Below the pieces are notes generated by a model. That model searched no databases. It worked only from the letters and a program-made list of their open reading frames with translations, and was not told the origin of the DNA. Shown in pieces: positions 10,609 to 21,739 of a stretch of 64,000 bases of DNA. Source of the DNA: Eledone cirrhosa (Eukaryota; Mollusca; Cephalopoda; Octopoda; Eledonidae); assembly GCA_964016885.1 (NCBI GenBank), contig OZ024743.1, positions 187,344,040 through 187,408,039 on the forward strand, written 5' to 3'. A program made the translations under genes and the position numbers. The number at the start of each line of letters is the position of its first letter. Within the stretch, counting starts at the first letter, position 1.

Positions 10609-10961
10609 CATACTAATCAAGACAAATTAGATAGAAAATATTACTATACAGATGTCTTCACAAAGTTATATGATTAATGAATGGAAAAATATTCATGGTA
10701 CCTCATAATTCTAGAGTAAAAACAAACAACATACACAATCATAAACACAAACAAAAAATCTAAATGATAACATAAATCCAATAATCAAAATTCCAATTCC
10801 TGTGTTAATGACCACTACCACCAACAGAAGCCCTGCCTAATATATTGAAGCAGAATCACCTGTAAACATCACAATATTATGGAACTGAGACAAAGGAGTG
10901 CTAGAAACATTGATGATGGATTTATGAACTTTATTGATCCAAATATATGGCTAGGGACTCA
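10609..10961. other. Unassigned DNA
   Basis: AT-rich sequence between the hAT-like element and a LINE tail; nothing recognised. Confidence 0.4.
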
Positions 10962-11180
10962 TCAAAAACTTCTTCTTCACGACCAAATTCTTGAGAGGGT
11001 TGTGGGGACAGGGTCCTCAAACACTCCTTCCATTGGGTCCTGTCAGAAGCAACCATCTTCAACTGATTTGGCTGGATCCTCAAGCATAACCAGCCAAGCT
11101 CATGGATGTTATCCAACCATCTTGTTTGTGGTCTACTCCTGGGTGTCCTGTTTCTTGGTTTTGCCAAGAAGAATCTTGGT
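10962..11180 (-). mobile_element. LINE C-terminal fragment with AAG-type tail
   Basis: On the minus strand it reads RTPRSRPQTRWLDNIHELGW, then QPNQLKMVASDRTQWKECLR, the end of a LINE-encoded protein. The same peptide recurs at 36.5, 39.3 and 52.2 kb. The 3' side is rich in GAA/AAG (TTCTTCTTC on the plus strand at about 10968). Confidence 0.7.
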
Positions 11181-11210
11181 AAAAAATCATAAAAATATAA
11201 GACAGCCATG

Positions 11211-11386
<176 letters not shown>

Positions 11387-11395
11387 TTATTTTAT

Positions 11396-11450
11396 TTTCG
11401 TCGTTTTGGAAGCCTCAACAATGCAGATGGGTAATTCTCCAGGTAACAGG
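11396..11450 (+). repeat. Single arm of the 30.1 kb palindrome
   Basis: GTCGTTTTGGAAGCCTCAAC followed by AATGCAGATGGGTAA matches an arm of the palindrome at 30078-30159. Here it occurs once, unpaired, next to a (TA)n tract. Confidence 0.75.
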
Positions 11451-12244
11451 ATCCGGTGGTGAAGAGAGAGCTGTAAGGGAATGTAGAATGAGGTCTATAG
11501 TGTGTAGAAGAACGTAGGAAAGAGCGTAACAAATAAAAATAATAACACGAGATAGAGTTACCTTGGGGGAGATTTAATTGTCCCTATATTTCGGATTCGC
11601 ATGCATTTTCCGGGAGAGGGGTTTATCTGTCCGAGAGGAACGGTACGTGTCCTCTGCTGTTCGCTGTTTGTGACTAACTGAGGTATTCTGCAGAGCGCAC
11701 GTGCGCATGGATTAAGTGCAGTCAAGCAAAGGTCGACGATCGAAGCAGTTCTTTTAATTGTGGGAGTGGGATGCCGTTAGCTGTCAATCCATTGTACTAT
11801 TTATTTGTGGTGGTTTTTGGTACTAGCAGTGTAGTATATTCGTATGGTAGTAGTCTGCCTGGTCGGTGGATGGTGGCAGTGCTACACACACAATAACAAT
11901 CGTTAGAATGCTACTATGTGTGCGTGCGTGTGTTGTCTCGTTTGTTTACACCAACCACCTCATTTCGCTTCTCTCGGATCGGTTATTTATTTGTGGCCCT
12001 AGGCGTTTGATCCAAAGTGCTTCCTTGATTCGTAACGTGCCGACGTTACGTTCTGTCGCTAGTCACTATGCAAATATCTTAATCACACAGCTATTGTGCC
12101 TTGCAAATTGTATAACTATGACAATTTCCTCCATTTACTTTTAACTTTCTAGCTGCTGAAATCAATAGCTCAAGTTTCATCTCAAAATGCTGAGCTATCT
12201 GATTCTTTCATTATCCTATCAGAGCATGATATAATAAAATATCA
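11451..12244. other. Unassigned region with comparatively many CpG sites
   Basis: Between about 11550 and 12080 the base composition is more balanced and CpG is frequent (for example GTGCCGACGTTACGTT and GGTCGACGATCG), unlike the surrounding DNA. No frame over 100 codons is present; a 92-codon frame at 11866-12144 shows no domain. It could be an LTR or UTR of an unrecognised element, or a host 5' exon or promoter. I cannot decide between these. Confidence 0.35.
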
Positions 12245-12251
12245 TCATTTT

Positions 12252-12690
12252 ACATCTGTTGTTCCATGCTTTCATGGGTTACACGGGTCCTTCTCAGTAC
12301 AGCATTTCTCCGCTTTTCACATTTCTTTGTCATCTCCCCCATGAGCTTTAGCAATCTGAAATTAGCTCTCACCATTTCCATCCAGGTCTTCCTTGGTCTA
12401 CCTCTACTGCAGCCTACTTCAACTGGCATTACTTGGCATTTCTTCACCCACTGATCATCATCCATGCACATCACATGTCCATATCAATGCAGTCTACTCT
12501 CTGGTACATTACTTCTGATTCCTCTTAAACCAAGTTTCTCCCTCAGTTCATCCATGCTTTGTCATTCTTGCACATTAACATTTCATATCCATGGGACCAT
12601 GCTTGCCTCATTTCTCTCCCGCCTCCACATGTCCTCTGTGTTCATTGCCCACGTCGCAATACCATGCAACATTGCACTTCACACGGATGT
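12252..12690 (-). mobile_element. RTE-type LINE fragment, C-terminal coding region (second subfamily)
   Basis: On the minus strand the frame at 12474-12250 reads VEVGCSRGRPRKTWMEMVRANF, and upstream pieces correspond to the region around the WYGHV motif and the MLHG stretch of RTE reverse transcriptases. Several frameshifts are present. The 3' part lacks the (GAT)n tail and resembles the copies ending near 46.6 kb and 34.0 kb. Confidence 0.65.
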
Positions 12691-13122
12691 AACAGTACAA
12701 CACATAAAAATAAATAAATGTATCTATTCTTATCCAGTTTTCAACCAATATATGTAACATAATTAATTCATTACAAATCCCGTTATTGATATTGATAATA
12801 AATTCCATAACTAAAACTTTAGTATAAACTTTCCATAAATTAAAATCACGAAAAAGATTGAAGACTACACTTTTAAAATGCAACACTATACACTGTTTGT
12901 TATTATTGTGTTTTAGAGAAAGAATTATTCAAACAAAAATGATAGATCACCAGCCAAATTATCTATTTCTCTTTCTAAATATTTCATTGGAATTCATGAG
13001 ATGATTAATGATTTCCTGTTCATTATAAGTGTAAATTAGATTCCAAGTCATTTCTTGGACTCAGCTTGATACCATGAAAGACTTTTCAGTTTGTAGTTTA
13101 TATTGTATGCTTAGTAAAACCA

Positions 13123-13125
<3 letters not shown>
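12691..13125. other. Unassigned AT-rich DNA
   Basis: No signature recognised between the RTE fragment and the (TA)n tract bordering the Penelope-like element. Confidence 0.45.

Positions 13126-13199
<74 letters not shown>
13124..13199. repeat. (TA)n microsatellite at the 3' border of the Penelope-like element
   Basis: About 75 bases of TA, ending exactly where the inverted copy of the element's 5' end begins. Confidence 0.95.
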
Positions 13200-13203
<4 letters not shown>

Positions 13204-13413
13204 TACTTGGGGAGTATCACATTTGTGTAATATTGCCAGAATTAATAACAGAACACACTCACTGTTTGGTTGGTTTTCGCTTTTCGCTTCTGTGTCTTTT
13301 ATATCGGTAATCTAATTTATTCGGTCCTCAATGTTGCCATTGACTGACCAACGGTCAAAAATAATACAGATACAATATAGACACAAACACATATATATAG
13401 TTTATCAAAGTTC

Positions 13414-13441
13414 TTTCGTTGCACATCTGCAACATCGTCAG
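13414..13441 (-). ncRNA. Candidate hammerhead-ribozyme-like hairpin in the PLE 3' region
   Basis: On the minus strand: CTGACGA, a T, a perfect six-pair hairpin GTTGCA-GATG-TGCAAC, then GAAA. This matches the order of conserved boxes around stem II of a hammerhead ribozyme, which PLE terminal repeats are known to carry. One extra T sits between CTGACGA and the stem, and I cannot establish stems I and III, so it may be degenerate or coincidental. Confidence 0.3.
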
Positions 13442-13718
13442 TGGAGCTATTGTTTCTTCCCGTTGCATTGTATTTTCTACGCCATCTTTATTTAGTCTGT
13501 TTATATATTTATTTATTTGTTTATTTTAGTTTGTCTTCTTTGCGCATGCGTTTGCGTATGTGTATAGTGTTATGCTTGATGTGTGTTCGTGATTGGGTGA
13601 CTGTGTATTGGTTAATGTATTCTATCTTTACTAGTGTGTGTTTATATGTGTTTGTTGTTATTGTGCTTGTGTATGTATTTATTTATTTATTTATCTATTT
13701 ATTTATTTATTTATTTAT

Positions 13719-14150
13719 TTATACTTCTCTTAGGTCAGTGTTGTTTGTTTGGGTGTTGTTGTTATTCCATTCATTTTTTCTGTTTAGCCTTGGCCTTCTA
13801 AGTTCTATTTCACTGGCCTCTCTGATTTGCCTATCTGCTGGGTCATTTCTATATTTAGATATTATTCTAATTTCTATGTTGTCTATGTTACCGTCGTGTT
13901 GTTGTCTGGCATGTTCGTATAGTACTGAACCATTTTTTCGTCCTTTTAGTTCCCCCCAGTGTTGGTCTACCCTTTCACCTATGCTACGAGCTGTCTCGCC
14001 TATGTATGTTGTTGTCATGTTTCTGCAAGTACCTTCTGTACATCTTATGCTATAGACTACGTTTCTAGTTTTACAGTTTATCCGGGGGTTTACCTTACAT
14101 ATGATACATTTCCTATTGGTACAGTGGGTTTTCTTAAAAAGGTTAGGTTT
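13719..14150 (-). pseudogene. PLE C terminus: Cys-rich linker and GIY-YIG domain
   Basis: From about 14115 the frame reads TNRKCIICKVNPRINC, then RCTEGTCRNMTTTYIGETAR and SIGERVDQHW. The CxxC...C...C linker followed by TYIGETARS is the usual entry to the PLE GIY-YIG endonuclease, which nicks target DNA to prime reverse transcription. An ATG at 14018 lies inside the domain and is not the true start. The domain ends with EIELRRPRLNRKNEWN before a stop at 13719. Confidence 0.85.
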
Positions 14151-15165
14151 TGCTGATCAGGGATTTTATGGTGGTTCCTGGCTTTTCTACAACCTTAATC
14201 TTTAAGTGGGTCTTTCTCAGGGCCTTTCTACACTGGTTAGCTAATTTCTCTCCAGGGGTAGCGTCCACAAACATGACACTCTGGTATCTCTGGTTGTTGT
14301 ACCATGAGGTGGCTTTCCTTATCTTATGTCTAGCCCTATCTAAGCTATTCCATGATTTGCTCCTGTATAATGGGCAAATTCCTTTCATGTCTAGTTCTAT
14401 GAGGGTCTTATACTTCTCCGTGGCTCCTTTGTATACTCTAATTCTGTCTCTTTGGTTGTAGCCAGAGAACTGCATGCGGTTGATGAAGTGTTGGATGTGT
14501 CTTTCCATTTCTGTTGGGTCGCACATGTGGGACACGTTCTTCATCATTCGTACCAAGTCTGCGATCAGAATATTAAACTTAGCACTACGGGACATTGCTG
14601 CGTTTTTGAGTATCAGGTATTTGGAGGCCATGGGTTTAGCATAGTGTGAGTGGAGAATTTGGGCTCTCTCGTCTATAGTGTTAATCCAGAGTTCCGTGTC
14701 TAATACAGGTAGTCTATTGTTAGGGTGTTTGGAAAGGTAGTCGATAGTTACAGTTATACTCTGGTGTATGGAATTAGCTATCTGCTGGATGCTTTCCATT
14801 GTGCTACGTTCTAAATCAAACTTGTTAGTGCTCTCTGTGGGGATGTTCTTATAACTGATATCGTCTACGTAACGAGAGTACATGATGAGGTCTATGGAGC
14901 TCTCATTAAGGAGATCTTTAAGTCTCCTTTGCCACCATACCATAAAAAGGTTAGCAACGTCACCAGCTATGCTGACCCCAATGGCTGCTCCTTCATTTTG
15001 GGTGTAGATCTTCTCGTTGAACTTGAATATGTGGCCCTTTAGGGTAGTTTTGATACTAGCCCTTATTGCATGTGCGACCATTTTTCTTACCTGATCATTG
15101 TTTTGGGGGATCCGTATAGCTTTGGTCCACCCAATCCACCTTCCCATGGGAGTCTTTTTAGCCAT
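14143..15165 (-). pseudogene. PLE reverse transcriptase, palm and thumb
   Basis: This is a 340-residue open block. It has EGAAIGVSIAGDVANLFM near 58-75 and the catalytic RYVDD at 98-102, followed by the long thumb region of PLE RTs (NNRLPVLDTELW, NRMQFSGYNQRDRIR). The catalytic aspartates are intact. It is joined to the upstream block by a one-base shift within a C-run near 15170 and to the GIY-YIG part by a short disrupted stretch. Confidence 0.87.
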
Positions 15166-15170
15166 TGAGG

Positions 15171-15704
15171 TTATGGTGGGGGTTTACCTCTTATGGGTAT
15201 ACTAGGGCAGAAACGTCTAAGGTCATGGCTGTCTAGGTAGACAGTGTCGTAGGTAAGTTTAAGTAGGAGGCCCAGTTCGTCTGTGTCGACGTCGCAGAAA
15301 TCCACCTCACTCTCAATGATCATTTCCACACATTTTTCCACAGCAAAATCAATGTTAATGGATGGGTACAGTGATAGCACATCCATGCTGCCTATTATGC
15401 AGTTGGATAGGTTCCTGTTTTTGTTGCACTCACTGATTCTGCTGAGGAGGTCCTCTGTACTGTCACATACATCTGGGGACATCTTGATTATGGGGCGTAT
15501 AAGCATTGAGAGGAAGTAGGAGATCCTGTAGTTGCTAGCTATATTTGCTCCGCATACGGGTCTTGTTGCTGGTCCTGTTGTCGGGTTGTCGAATGTCTTG
15601 TGGTCTTTGCTGAGCCCATACAAGGGTGGTATGCCATTGTTAGACGACTGGAAGTTGTTGGCAGTGCGTCTGCTTGGCTTTAGGATGTCGGTCCACATCA
15701 TCAT
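15171..15704 (-). pseudogene. PLE reverse transcriptase, fingers and motif A
   Basis: A 177-residue block with IPPLYGLSKDHK near 26-37, RPVCGA near 49 and GSMDVLSLYPSI near 103-114, whose aspartate is catalytic motif A. The apparent start at 15704 (MMMW) is internal; homology continues upstream in another frame (FNAHMMMWTDIL). Confidence 0.85.
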
Positions 15705-16591
15705 GTGAGCGTTGAATATTTTCTATCTCCCATCATGTATTTGCTGTGCAATTTCGCTCGTGTTGGTGATGTGGGGTTGCATAGCATTGATGTAATTCGG
15801 CTATCTATTGACATCCTACCAGACTTATCCGTGGGTAGACATACTACCTCAGCATCCCTTATGCGCTGCTTGAGGCTAACCAAGCCTTCTACAGGTTTCC
15901 TCCCAAGTTGTTGGGCCTCTGGTCTGCTCTGTCTCTTAGTATACCGGTCTACTATTTGTCTAAACTTATTTCTAGCTATGGTGAACTGTGCCTCTGTCTC
16001 GTCATCTATTTGTTGTGGTATGCAAACTCTTTTATTAAAGGGTAACCTCGTAGGATAGATATTACCCATCTTATATGTTTTGTCAGCTGGGTTGAAGAAT
16101 AGTTTCTCTAAGGGGTTGTCATTATATCTATCGTTATAATGGTTTGTGTTGCTATTATTGTTATTATGGTGGTTGTTGTTGTTCCTATCATTAGCATTAT
16201 TATTATTGTTATGATTGCTAGATGTATTGTTGCAGTGTTTGTTAGATGTATTGTTATGATTGCCAGATGTATTGTTGCTGTGATTGTTGTTTTCTTCACC
16301 GTTACTGTTATTTCTACTATTGTGGTTGTTACTTTTATTATGTTTCTTGTTTTTGTTGTGTCTATCATTAATGTTGCTACATGTATTATTTCTATTATTA
16401 CCACTGTGGTTGTTGTTGTTGTTATTCGTATTGTTACCGTTATTACTACTGTGGTCGCTGCTGCTGTGTCTGTAGTTAATGTTTCTATTATTATTATTAT
16501 TATGGTTGTTGTTGTGTGTTCTGTTATTAATTCTGTCAATATTACACAAATATGACCCTCCCCAAGTATAACAATATTTGTTTCGACACAC
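15701..16591 (-). pseudogene. PLE N-terminal region with Asn/His-rich leader
   Basis: The first roughly 150 residues are a run of Asn, His, Ser and Thr. The remainder is a normal PLE N-terminal domain with FNPADKTYKMGNIYPTRLPF and RDAEVVCLPTDKSGRMSIDS, the box that precedes the RT. The leader is encoded by imperfect AAC/AAT/CAC repeats, so it may be an expanded triplet repeat within the frame. The frame ends at 15701 one base out of phase with the RT. Confidence 0.75.
16513..16572 (-). repeat. PLE terminal segment, inverted copy at 13200-13260
   Basis: Read on the minus strand it runs from GTTATACTTGGGGAG to CAGAATTAATAACAGAACAC. The same sequence, with a few differences, stands on the plus strand at 13200-13260. 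Confidence 0.8.
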
Positions 16592-16630
16592 GATTTCATA
16601 TCAAAAACCTCGCAAAACTAATTCATCGCC

Positions 16631-17003
<373 letters not shown>

Positions 17004-17177
17004 TATATATATATATATACAGAACTTATGTTTACCGAATTCGCAGACTAGACCCCTTCTTCCTCCGGTTAGACCTGTGCGAAATTCCTTCCTTGCTCAC
17101 ATTTCAACCAGGTTTGATGGTCTTTATTCTCTCTCGTTCACGATTCACCGAACTTATATTCATAGAAATGTTTGGAC

Positions 17178-17404
17178 TTGACTCGCTCTTCCTCACTTTT
17201 CGTTGCTTCACCATCTTTGTTTGTTTACACTCTCGCTGTTCCCTTTATTTACATGTCCCAACGACTTTCTTTAGCCGTTGCTCGCACCAACCGGAGGTAT
17301 ATGGTCTTTAAAGCGAAGAAATACCGATGATGGTTGGAAGATCACTGATGAAGGACCACTTTATTCATATGTAACCCATTTGCAACCCCGCAGCACGTTT
17401 ATTT

Positions 17405-17410
<6 letters not shown>
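17178..17410 (+). repeat. Dispersed repeat, copy 2 (partner at 9321-9560)
   Basis: Matches copy 1 over its whole length with scattered differences. As with copy 1, a (TA)n tract is close by, here on the downstream side. Confidence 0.8.
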
Positions 17411-17495
<85 letters not shown>

Positions 17496-17502
17496 CACAC
17501 AC

Positions 17503-17540
<38 letters not shown>

Positions 17541-17558
17541 ATATACATATATCTGTGC

Positions 17559-17590
<32 letters not shown>
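17403..17590. repeat. (CA)n/(TA)n/(TG)n compound microsatellite
   Basis: Alternating TA, CA and TG tracts; all frames through it are repeat translations. Confidence 0.95.
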
Positions 17591-17591
<1 letters not shown>

Positions 17592-17592
<1 letters not shown>

Positions 17593-17745
17593 CGAAGGAG
17601 TTGTGGTAAGGAACCAGATGGACCATAACGCACCAGAGTATTCAATACTTAGGGTAGAGCTCAAGCTATTTCGACGGCTATTTCTCTCCAGAAATAGCCG
17701 TCGAAATGGCTTGAGCTCTGCTGTCGGGGTCATACATTTTCCTAT
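17592..17745 (+). repeat. Dispersed foldback repeat, copy A
   Basis: It begins CGAAGGAGTTGTGGTAAGGA, includes GGACCATAACGCACCAGAGT, and then a palindrome at 17656-17721 with 30-base arms (AGAGCTCAAGC, TTTCGACGGCTATTTCT and their complement). Related copies lie at 17976-18050, 28683-28825 (minus strand) and 39468-39625. Confidence 0.75.
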
Positions 17746-17839
17746 ATATATATATATTTATATAAGTTATTCCGGGTTGAATCGAGGGTAACCACAGTAA
17801 GTAAGGTACTCAATACCTAGCAGAGTATAAATGTTTTAA

Positions 17840-17960
17840 TATAGAAAAGCTTCTACAGGGCTAGAACTGTTTAATTCGTGAGAAATCATCATGAGATTCC
17901 TGATGATTTCTCACAAATGAAACAGTTCTAGTCCTGTAGAAGGTTTCTATATTAATATAT
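17840..17960. repeat. Foldback repeat with CTGATGA...GAAAC boxes
   Basis: An imperfect palindrome: TATAGAAAAGCTTCTACAGG and GCTAGAACTG face their complements, with a perfect inner stem GTGAGAAATCATCA / TGATGATTTCTCAC around a nine-base loop. The right arm reads CTGATGA (17900-17906), 12 bases, GAAACAG, then CTGTAG. The related palindrome is at 42.9 kb, and a single arm lies at 18060-18104. Confidence 0.8.
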
Positions 17961-17975
17961 ATATATATATATATA

Positions 17976-18104
17976 ACGAAGGAAATGTGGTAAGGAACCA
18001 AGTGGACCATAACGCACCAAAGTACTCAATACTTAGGGTAGTAGAGTAGGTAATATATTAATATAGAAAAGCTTCTACAGGACTAGAACTGTTTCATTTG
18101 TGAT
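17976..18104 (+). repeat. Partial copies of both 17.6 and 17.9 kb repeats
   Basis: GTGGTAAGGAACCAAGTGGA to about 18050 is a copy of the first repeat. From 18060, TATAGAAAAGCTTCTACAGG to CTGTTTCATTTGTGA is a single arm of the second. Confidence 0.7.
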
Positions 18105-18110
18105 ATATAT

Positions 18111-18245
18111 ATAGACAATATGCCCCCACACCCTTCTACTGCAAAGCGGTCCTGGAGGTGCCATGGTAAAAAAGCACGCAGCCCACACTGTCAAATGAAC
18201 GTGTAGGTGCCACAGAAAAAAGCACCCAGCATTCACTGTAAATGA
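18111..18245 (+). mobile_element. RTE LINE 3' UTR fragment
   Basis: ACAATATGCCCCCACACCC, GGAGGTGCCATGGTAAAAAA and AGCATTCACTGTAAATGAGG correspond to the 3' UTR of the RTE copy at 25.2-25.4 kb (minus strand) and to the tail of the SINE at 51.6 kb. Coding parts and the (GAT)n end are missing. Confidence 0.65.
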
Positions 18246-18249
18246 GGTT

Positions 18250-20359
18250 GTGTATATATTAAATATTTAAACATTATTTAAAATTAAAAATCAAAATTAA
18301 AGATTAAAATTTACTTTAATATTAAAAATTTAATTTAATATTAATATTAAAATTAAAAATTTAAAAATTAAATATTTAAAAGTATTATTTAAAATTAAAA
18401 ATCAAAATTAAAATTTACTTTAATATTAAAAATTTAATTTAATATTAATATTAAATTAAAAGTTACGAATATTGGTAAACAATCTTCAACTTCTCTATCC
18501 AACTTATTATGGAACCTAAAATCCAAGAATATTAACTATTCTTTATCTTGGGAAATTATCTCCGTAGCTCCATCATACACAGCTCTATCCAAATTTGGCT
18601 CCCTTTGCGTGGAAGAAATATTCTTTATACTAAAATGTAAGAACTCTATTAATTTGCGTAAAAATGTATTTAGTTCTTGTAAACATCGTTTAAACTCAAC
18701 TTTTAGATATATATATAAAATGTAATATATGGTTAATCTCCTTTACATAACGTTTTCTATATCCAACCACCTACAACTTCATCCCTCAGATTGTATCTAT
18801 ATATGATTCATATATATATAATTTACTTTCTATTATCTCTACTTCATAAATATACTTTATATTATTACACTTATCAATAGATTATAACCTTTTTATATGA
18901 CTACATGAAATTCTTTTAAGAAAAATTCTAAAAAATTTTCCTTGAAAGACTTTCTGAAGGTTTTAGATAATTCTTGGTAAAACCTTTGAAAGTTCCTTTG
19001 AAAGATATGGAAAAACCATTATTTTCATATCTTCCAATATTTTATATCTTCAAACATTTTAAATATATATCCAAATATTTATATATATGAGGAATAACGT
19101 ATGGTTTTTATATATATGTGGAATAACCTATGGTTTATGTTTTAATTATACTCTTAAGATAAATTTTTTAACTTTATAACATTTATGACTTCTCATTAAA
19201 ATAAAAAAAGATAAAATATAAAAAATTTTTTTAAAGGTTTTTTTATGTATCCTTGGTATTTGAGTTCTTAAAAAATCACTTCTAACTTCCTTTATACTTC
19301 CTTACTGTTTTTATAATATAATTAAGTAGTTATTCCTTTGTAAACTCTCGTAAATTTTCATAAATTTGAATTATTTGGATGTTTAAGTTTTGACTTACAA
19401 CTATTAATAAATATAATTTTGCCAAACTTACTTTAATCTAATAAACTATACTAGATTTTCTCCAATGTAAAATACTATACATTTAAATAATTCATAATCC
19501 ATAACATACACATCTAAACCAATATATTATTACTAATACATCTTAATATAATATAAATACTTCTGTTTTAATTTTAATTTTCAATTTTTAATTTTTTAAT
19601 TTTTAATTTTAATATTAATATTAAATTAAATTTTTAATATTAAAGTAAATTTTAATCTTTAATTTTGATTTTTAATTTTAAATAGTATTTTCAAATATTG
19701 ATAAATATTTAATTTTCAATAAATATTGTAATCACAACATAATGAACCCTACATTATGATTATTATTCTTCCACATTAATCTTATTACATCTTTTACTTC
19801 TTCTTTCACTTAGGTATATTTACGTTCTGAATATTCTTCCATTAATATTTATTTCCTCGTTCACTTTGATTATCTTCACTATCACTATGTATAATCATTC
19901 TTTCTTTCTTCTTCTCTCTTTCTCCTTCCTTTTCTTCTCTCTTTCTCCTTCCTTTTCTTCTCTCTCCCTTACATATCCTCTTCTTCCAACAGTTTAATTT
20001 AAATAAACCGTTATCTTTTCAATTTTTCGGACACTCATTTGCATACTCACTCATAACTTTATATTACCCTCAATAAAATATTATCTCCACTATCCAGGAA
20101 GCTCCAACCGTTAAGGTTGTCTTTTTTCCGTGTATGTCAATATTTATTTATAAAACAAATCTGTATTTTATCTGATGAAAGCGCACCATAATTTGCCTCG
20201 GTTGCCCTTGAAATATATATAATAAAATAAATATGGTTTTATAAATATAGTTTCCATTTATTAATATATTGTGAATTTAATCCACTAACCAGTTGAGTGC
20301 TTTATATCAGTTATAAAAATGTTTAAGCTTGTTGAATCCCAACAAATTAAATATAACCT

Positions 20360-20362
<3 letters not shown>
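18250..20362 (+). mobile_element. AT-rich palindromic element, rearranged copy
   Basis: Bases 18465-20362 match the loop and right arm of the large palindrome at 47.8-51.2 kb, from ACGAATATTGGTAAACAATC to the terminus AATATAACCTCTGC, which the 47.8 kb copy has only on its left side. Bases 18255-18465 are the reverse complement of the A/T-only block at about 19570-19735 and abut the loop directly. This copy therefore keeps only a remnant of its left arm. No intact frame was found. Confidence 0.75.
20172..20213 (+). ncRNA. CTGATGA...GAAA box pair in the palindromic element
   Basis: CTGATGA (20172), an interval whose ends AAGCGCACC and GGTTGCCCTT can pair partly, then GAAA (20210-20213). The same layout stands at 51163-51204 and, on the minus strand, at 47992-47951. 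It resembles a hammerhead core with stem II, but the pairing has mismatches. Low confidence. Confidence 0.2.

Positions 20363-20428
<66 letters not shown>
20361..20428. repeat. (CA)n(TA)n microsatellite
   Basis: Uninterrupted CA repeats followed by TA, at the right terminus of the palindromic element. Confidence 0.95.
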
Positions 20429-20741
20429 CAGTATATACATTTAAATTGAAGAAGCCAAGGTTTTTAAATGAAATCCATCTTTAATCTCTACAAATGTTTC
20501 TATACAGATGAGAGACACGTATATACATGCAAACAATGAACCAATCTGTTACAATTAATAATCATTCACATATATCTTTAAATGCATATCTTCAGCAGTG
20601 TGAAAGAAAGAGTTAATTCATCACAACAAGCAGCAAATAATGAAAGAATGCAGAAAACCGATGTAAGCAAATAAATGGCAAATAGACCGAAATAATATTT
20701 TGGGACATATGAAGCATGTAGCCATATAGATCTTTTGTGTG
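20429..20741. other. Unassigned DNA
   Basis: No recognised feature. Confidence 0.4.
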
Positions 20742-20758
20742 AGCTTTAGATATATAAT

Positions 20759-20946
20759 TGTTTCTACTATTGGAACAAGGCCAGCAATTACCCAGTACAT
20801 TACTAGTACTTTATTTTATCGACCACGTAAGGATGAAAGGCAAAGTTAACCTCGGCGGGATTTGAACTCAGAATGGCAGGGCCGTAACTCTATGCGCCAA
20901 AGCATGGCATCCGACCCTCTACCGATACTGCCAATTCCCCCATTAT
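20759..20946 (-). mobile_element. OR2-type SINE with 17-base target duplication
   Basis: A complete SINE read from the minus strand, with B-box-like GAGTTCAAATCCC and tail GTAGAAACAATT. AGCTTTAGATATATAAT stands at 20742-20758 and again at 20947-20963, exact over 17 bases, which fixes the ends. Confidence 0.94.
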
Positions 20947-21094
20947 AGCTTTAGATATATAATGGTATAGGAGCAGTATCATTCTGTAAAACAGAGAGAA
21001 ACGAATATTAGACTATCGAAAATCAAAGAAGGCGCTCTAGAATGTAAAGTTAATAAGCTCAGCATGAAGACATATGCAAAATGTAGGCTCATTA

Positions 21095-21260
21095 GATTGG
21101 CAGTGTCGCTTGAGCGTCAAACACCATGCTTTGCAGCCTAGAGTTGTGGCCCTTCATGCCGAGATTAACTTTGCCTTTCATCCTTACGGGGTTGATAAAA
21201 TAAAGTACCAGTAATGCACTAGGGTAATTGCTGGCCTTATGTCAAAAGTAGAAAAAATTA
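21095..21260 (+). mobile_element. OR2-type SINE, diverged, internal deletion
   Basis: The head GATTGGCAGTGTCG and the tail GGGGTTGATAAAATAAAG...GTAGAAAAAATT are clear. Most of the B-box segment is missing (GGCCCTTCATGCCGAGATT), so a polymerase III promoter would not be complete. Confidence 0.85.
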
Positions 21261-21739
21261 TTATTGCTTAATCATGTTACTCACTTGGGCATAAACAAAA
21301 GTCTGAAGCAAAAATCAATCTCCCCATGATAGAGCCAGCATTTGTTATTATACCAGCATGGGAAGAAAAAATTTGGTGATTTGATTTAGAAACCTTCGTT
21401 TCTTCAGTTTAGATATGTATGCTCTACTGCCCTCACCATCTTTAACAGCAAGTATCCTAACCTTTGGAATACACTTTCGATTGCATTTGAATTCCTAATT
21501 ATTGTCAACCTCAAGTGTGCATTGAGCTTTTCACACCTTACCAAAATTAATAGTGGACTCCTCCACTATAATTACTCAAATGCACACACACACACATGTA
21601 ATAAAAGACTAATACATTTTGGTACAATGCAGTAGAAAAATACAAAGGGCAAATGATGACAAATAAAACAAAACAAAGTAATAAAGGAAACTTAAGAATC
21701 AAAGAGGCCATTATCATCAACCAGAAAAAACACAGATAA
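21261..21739. other. Unassigned DNA
   Basis: No coding or repeat signature recognised. Confidence 0.4.

Noticed and set aside
13441..14055. A 204-codon plus-strand ORF with hydrophobic segments as a membrane protein
   Set aside because: It is antisense to the GIY-YIG domain and to an AT-rich 3' region of the PLE; its hydrophobic character comes from TTT/ATT/GTT codons.
16139..16555. A Val/Ile-rich plus-strand protein of 138 residues
   Set aside because: It is the complement of the Asn/His-rich PLE leader. The minus-strand frame continues into recognised PLE sequence, while this one has no partner domain.
20759..20946. Functional tRNA genes at the SINE heads
   Set aside because: The A and B box segments are embedded in full SINE bodies with tails and target duplications, and the anticodon and acceptor stems do not form a proper tRNA.
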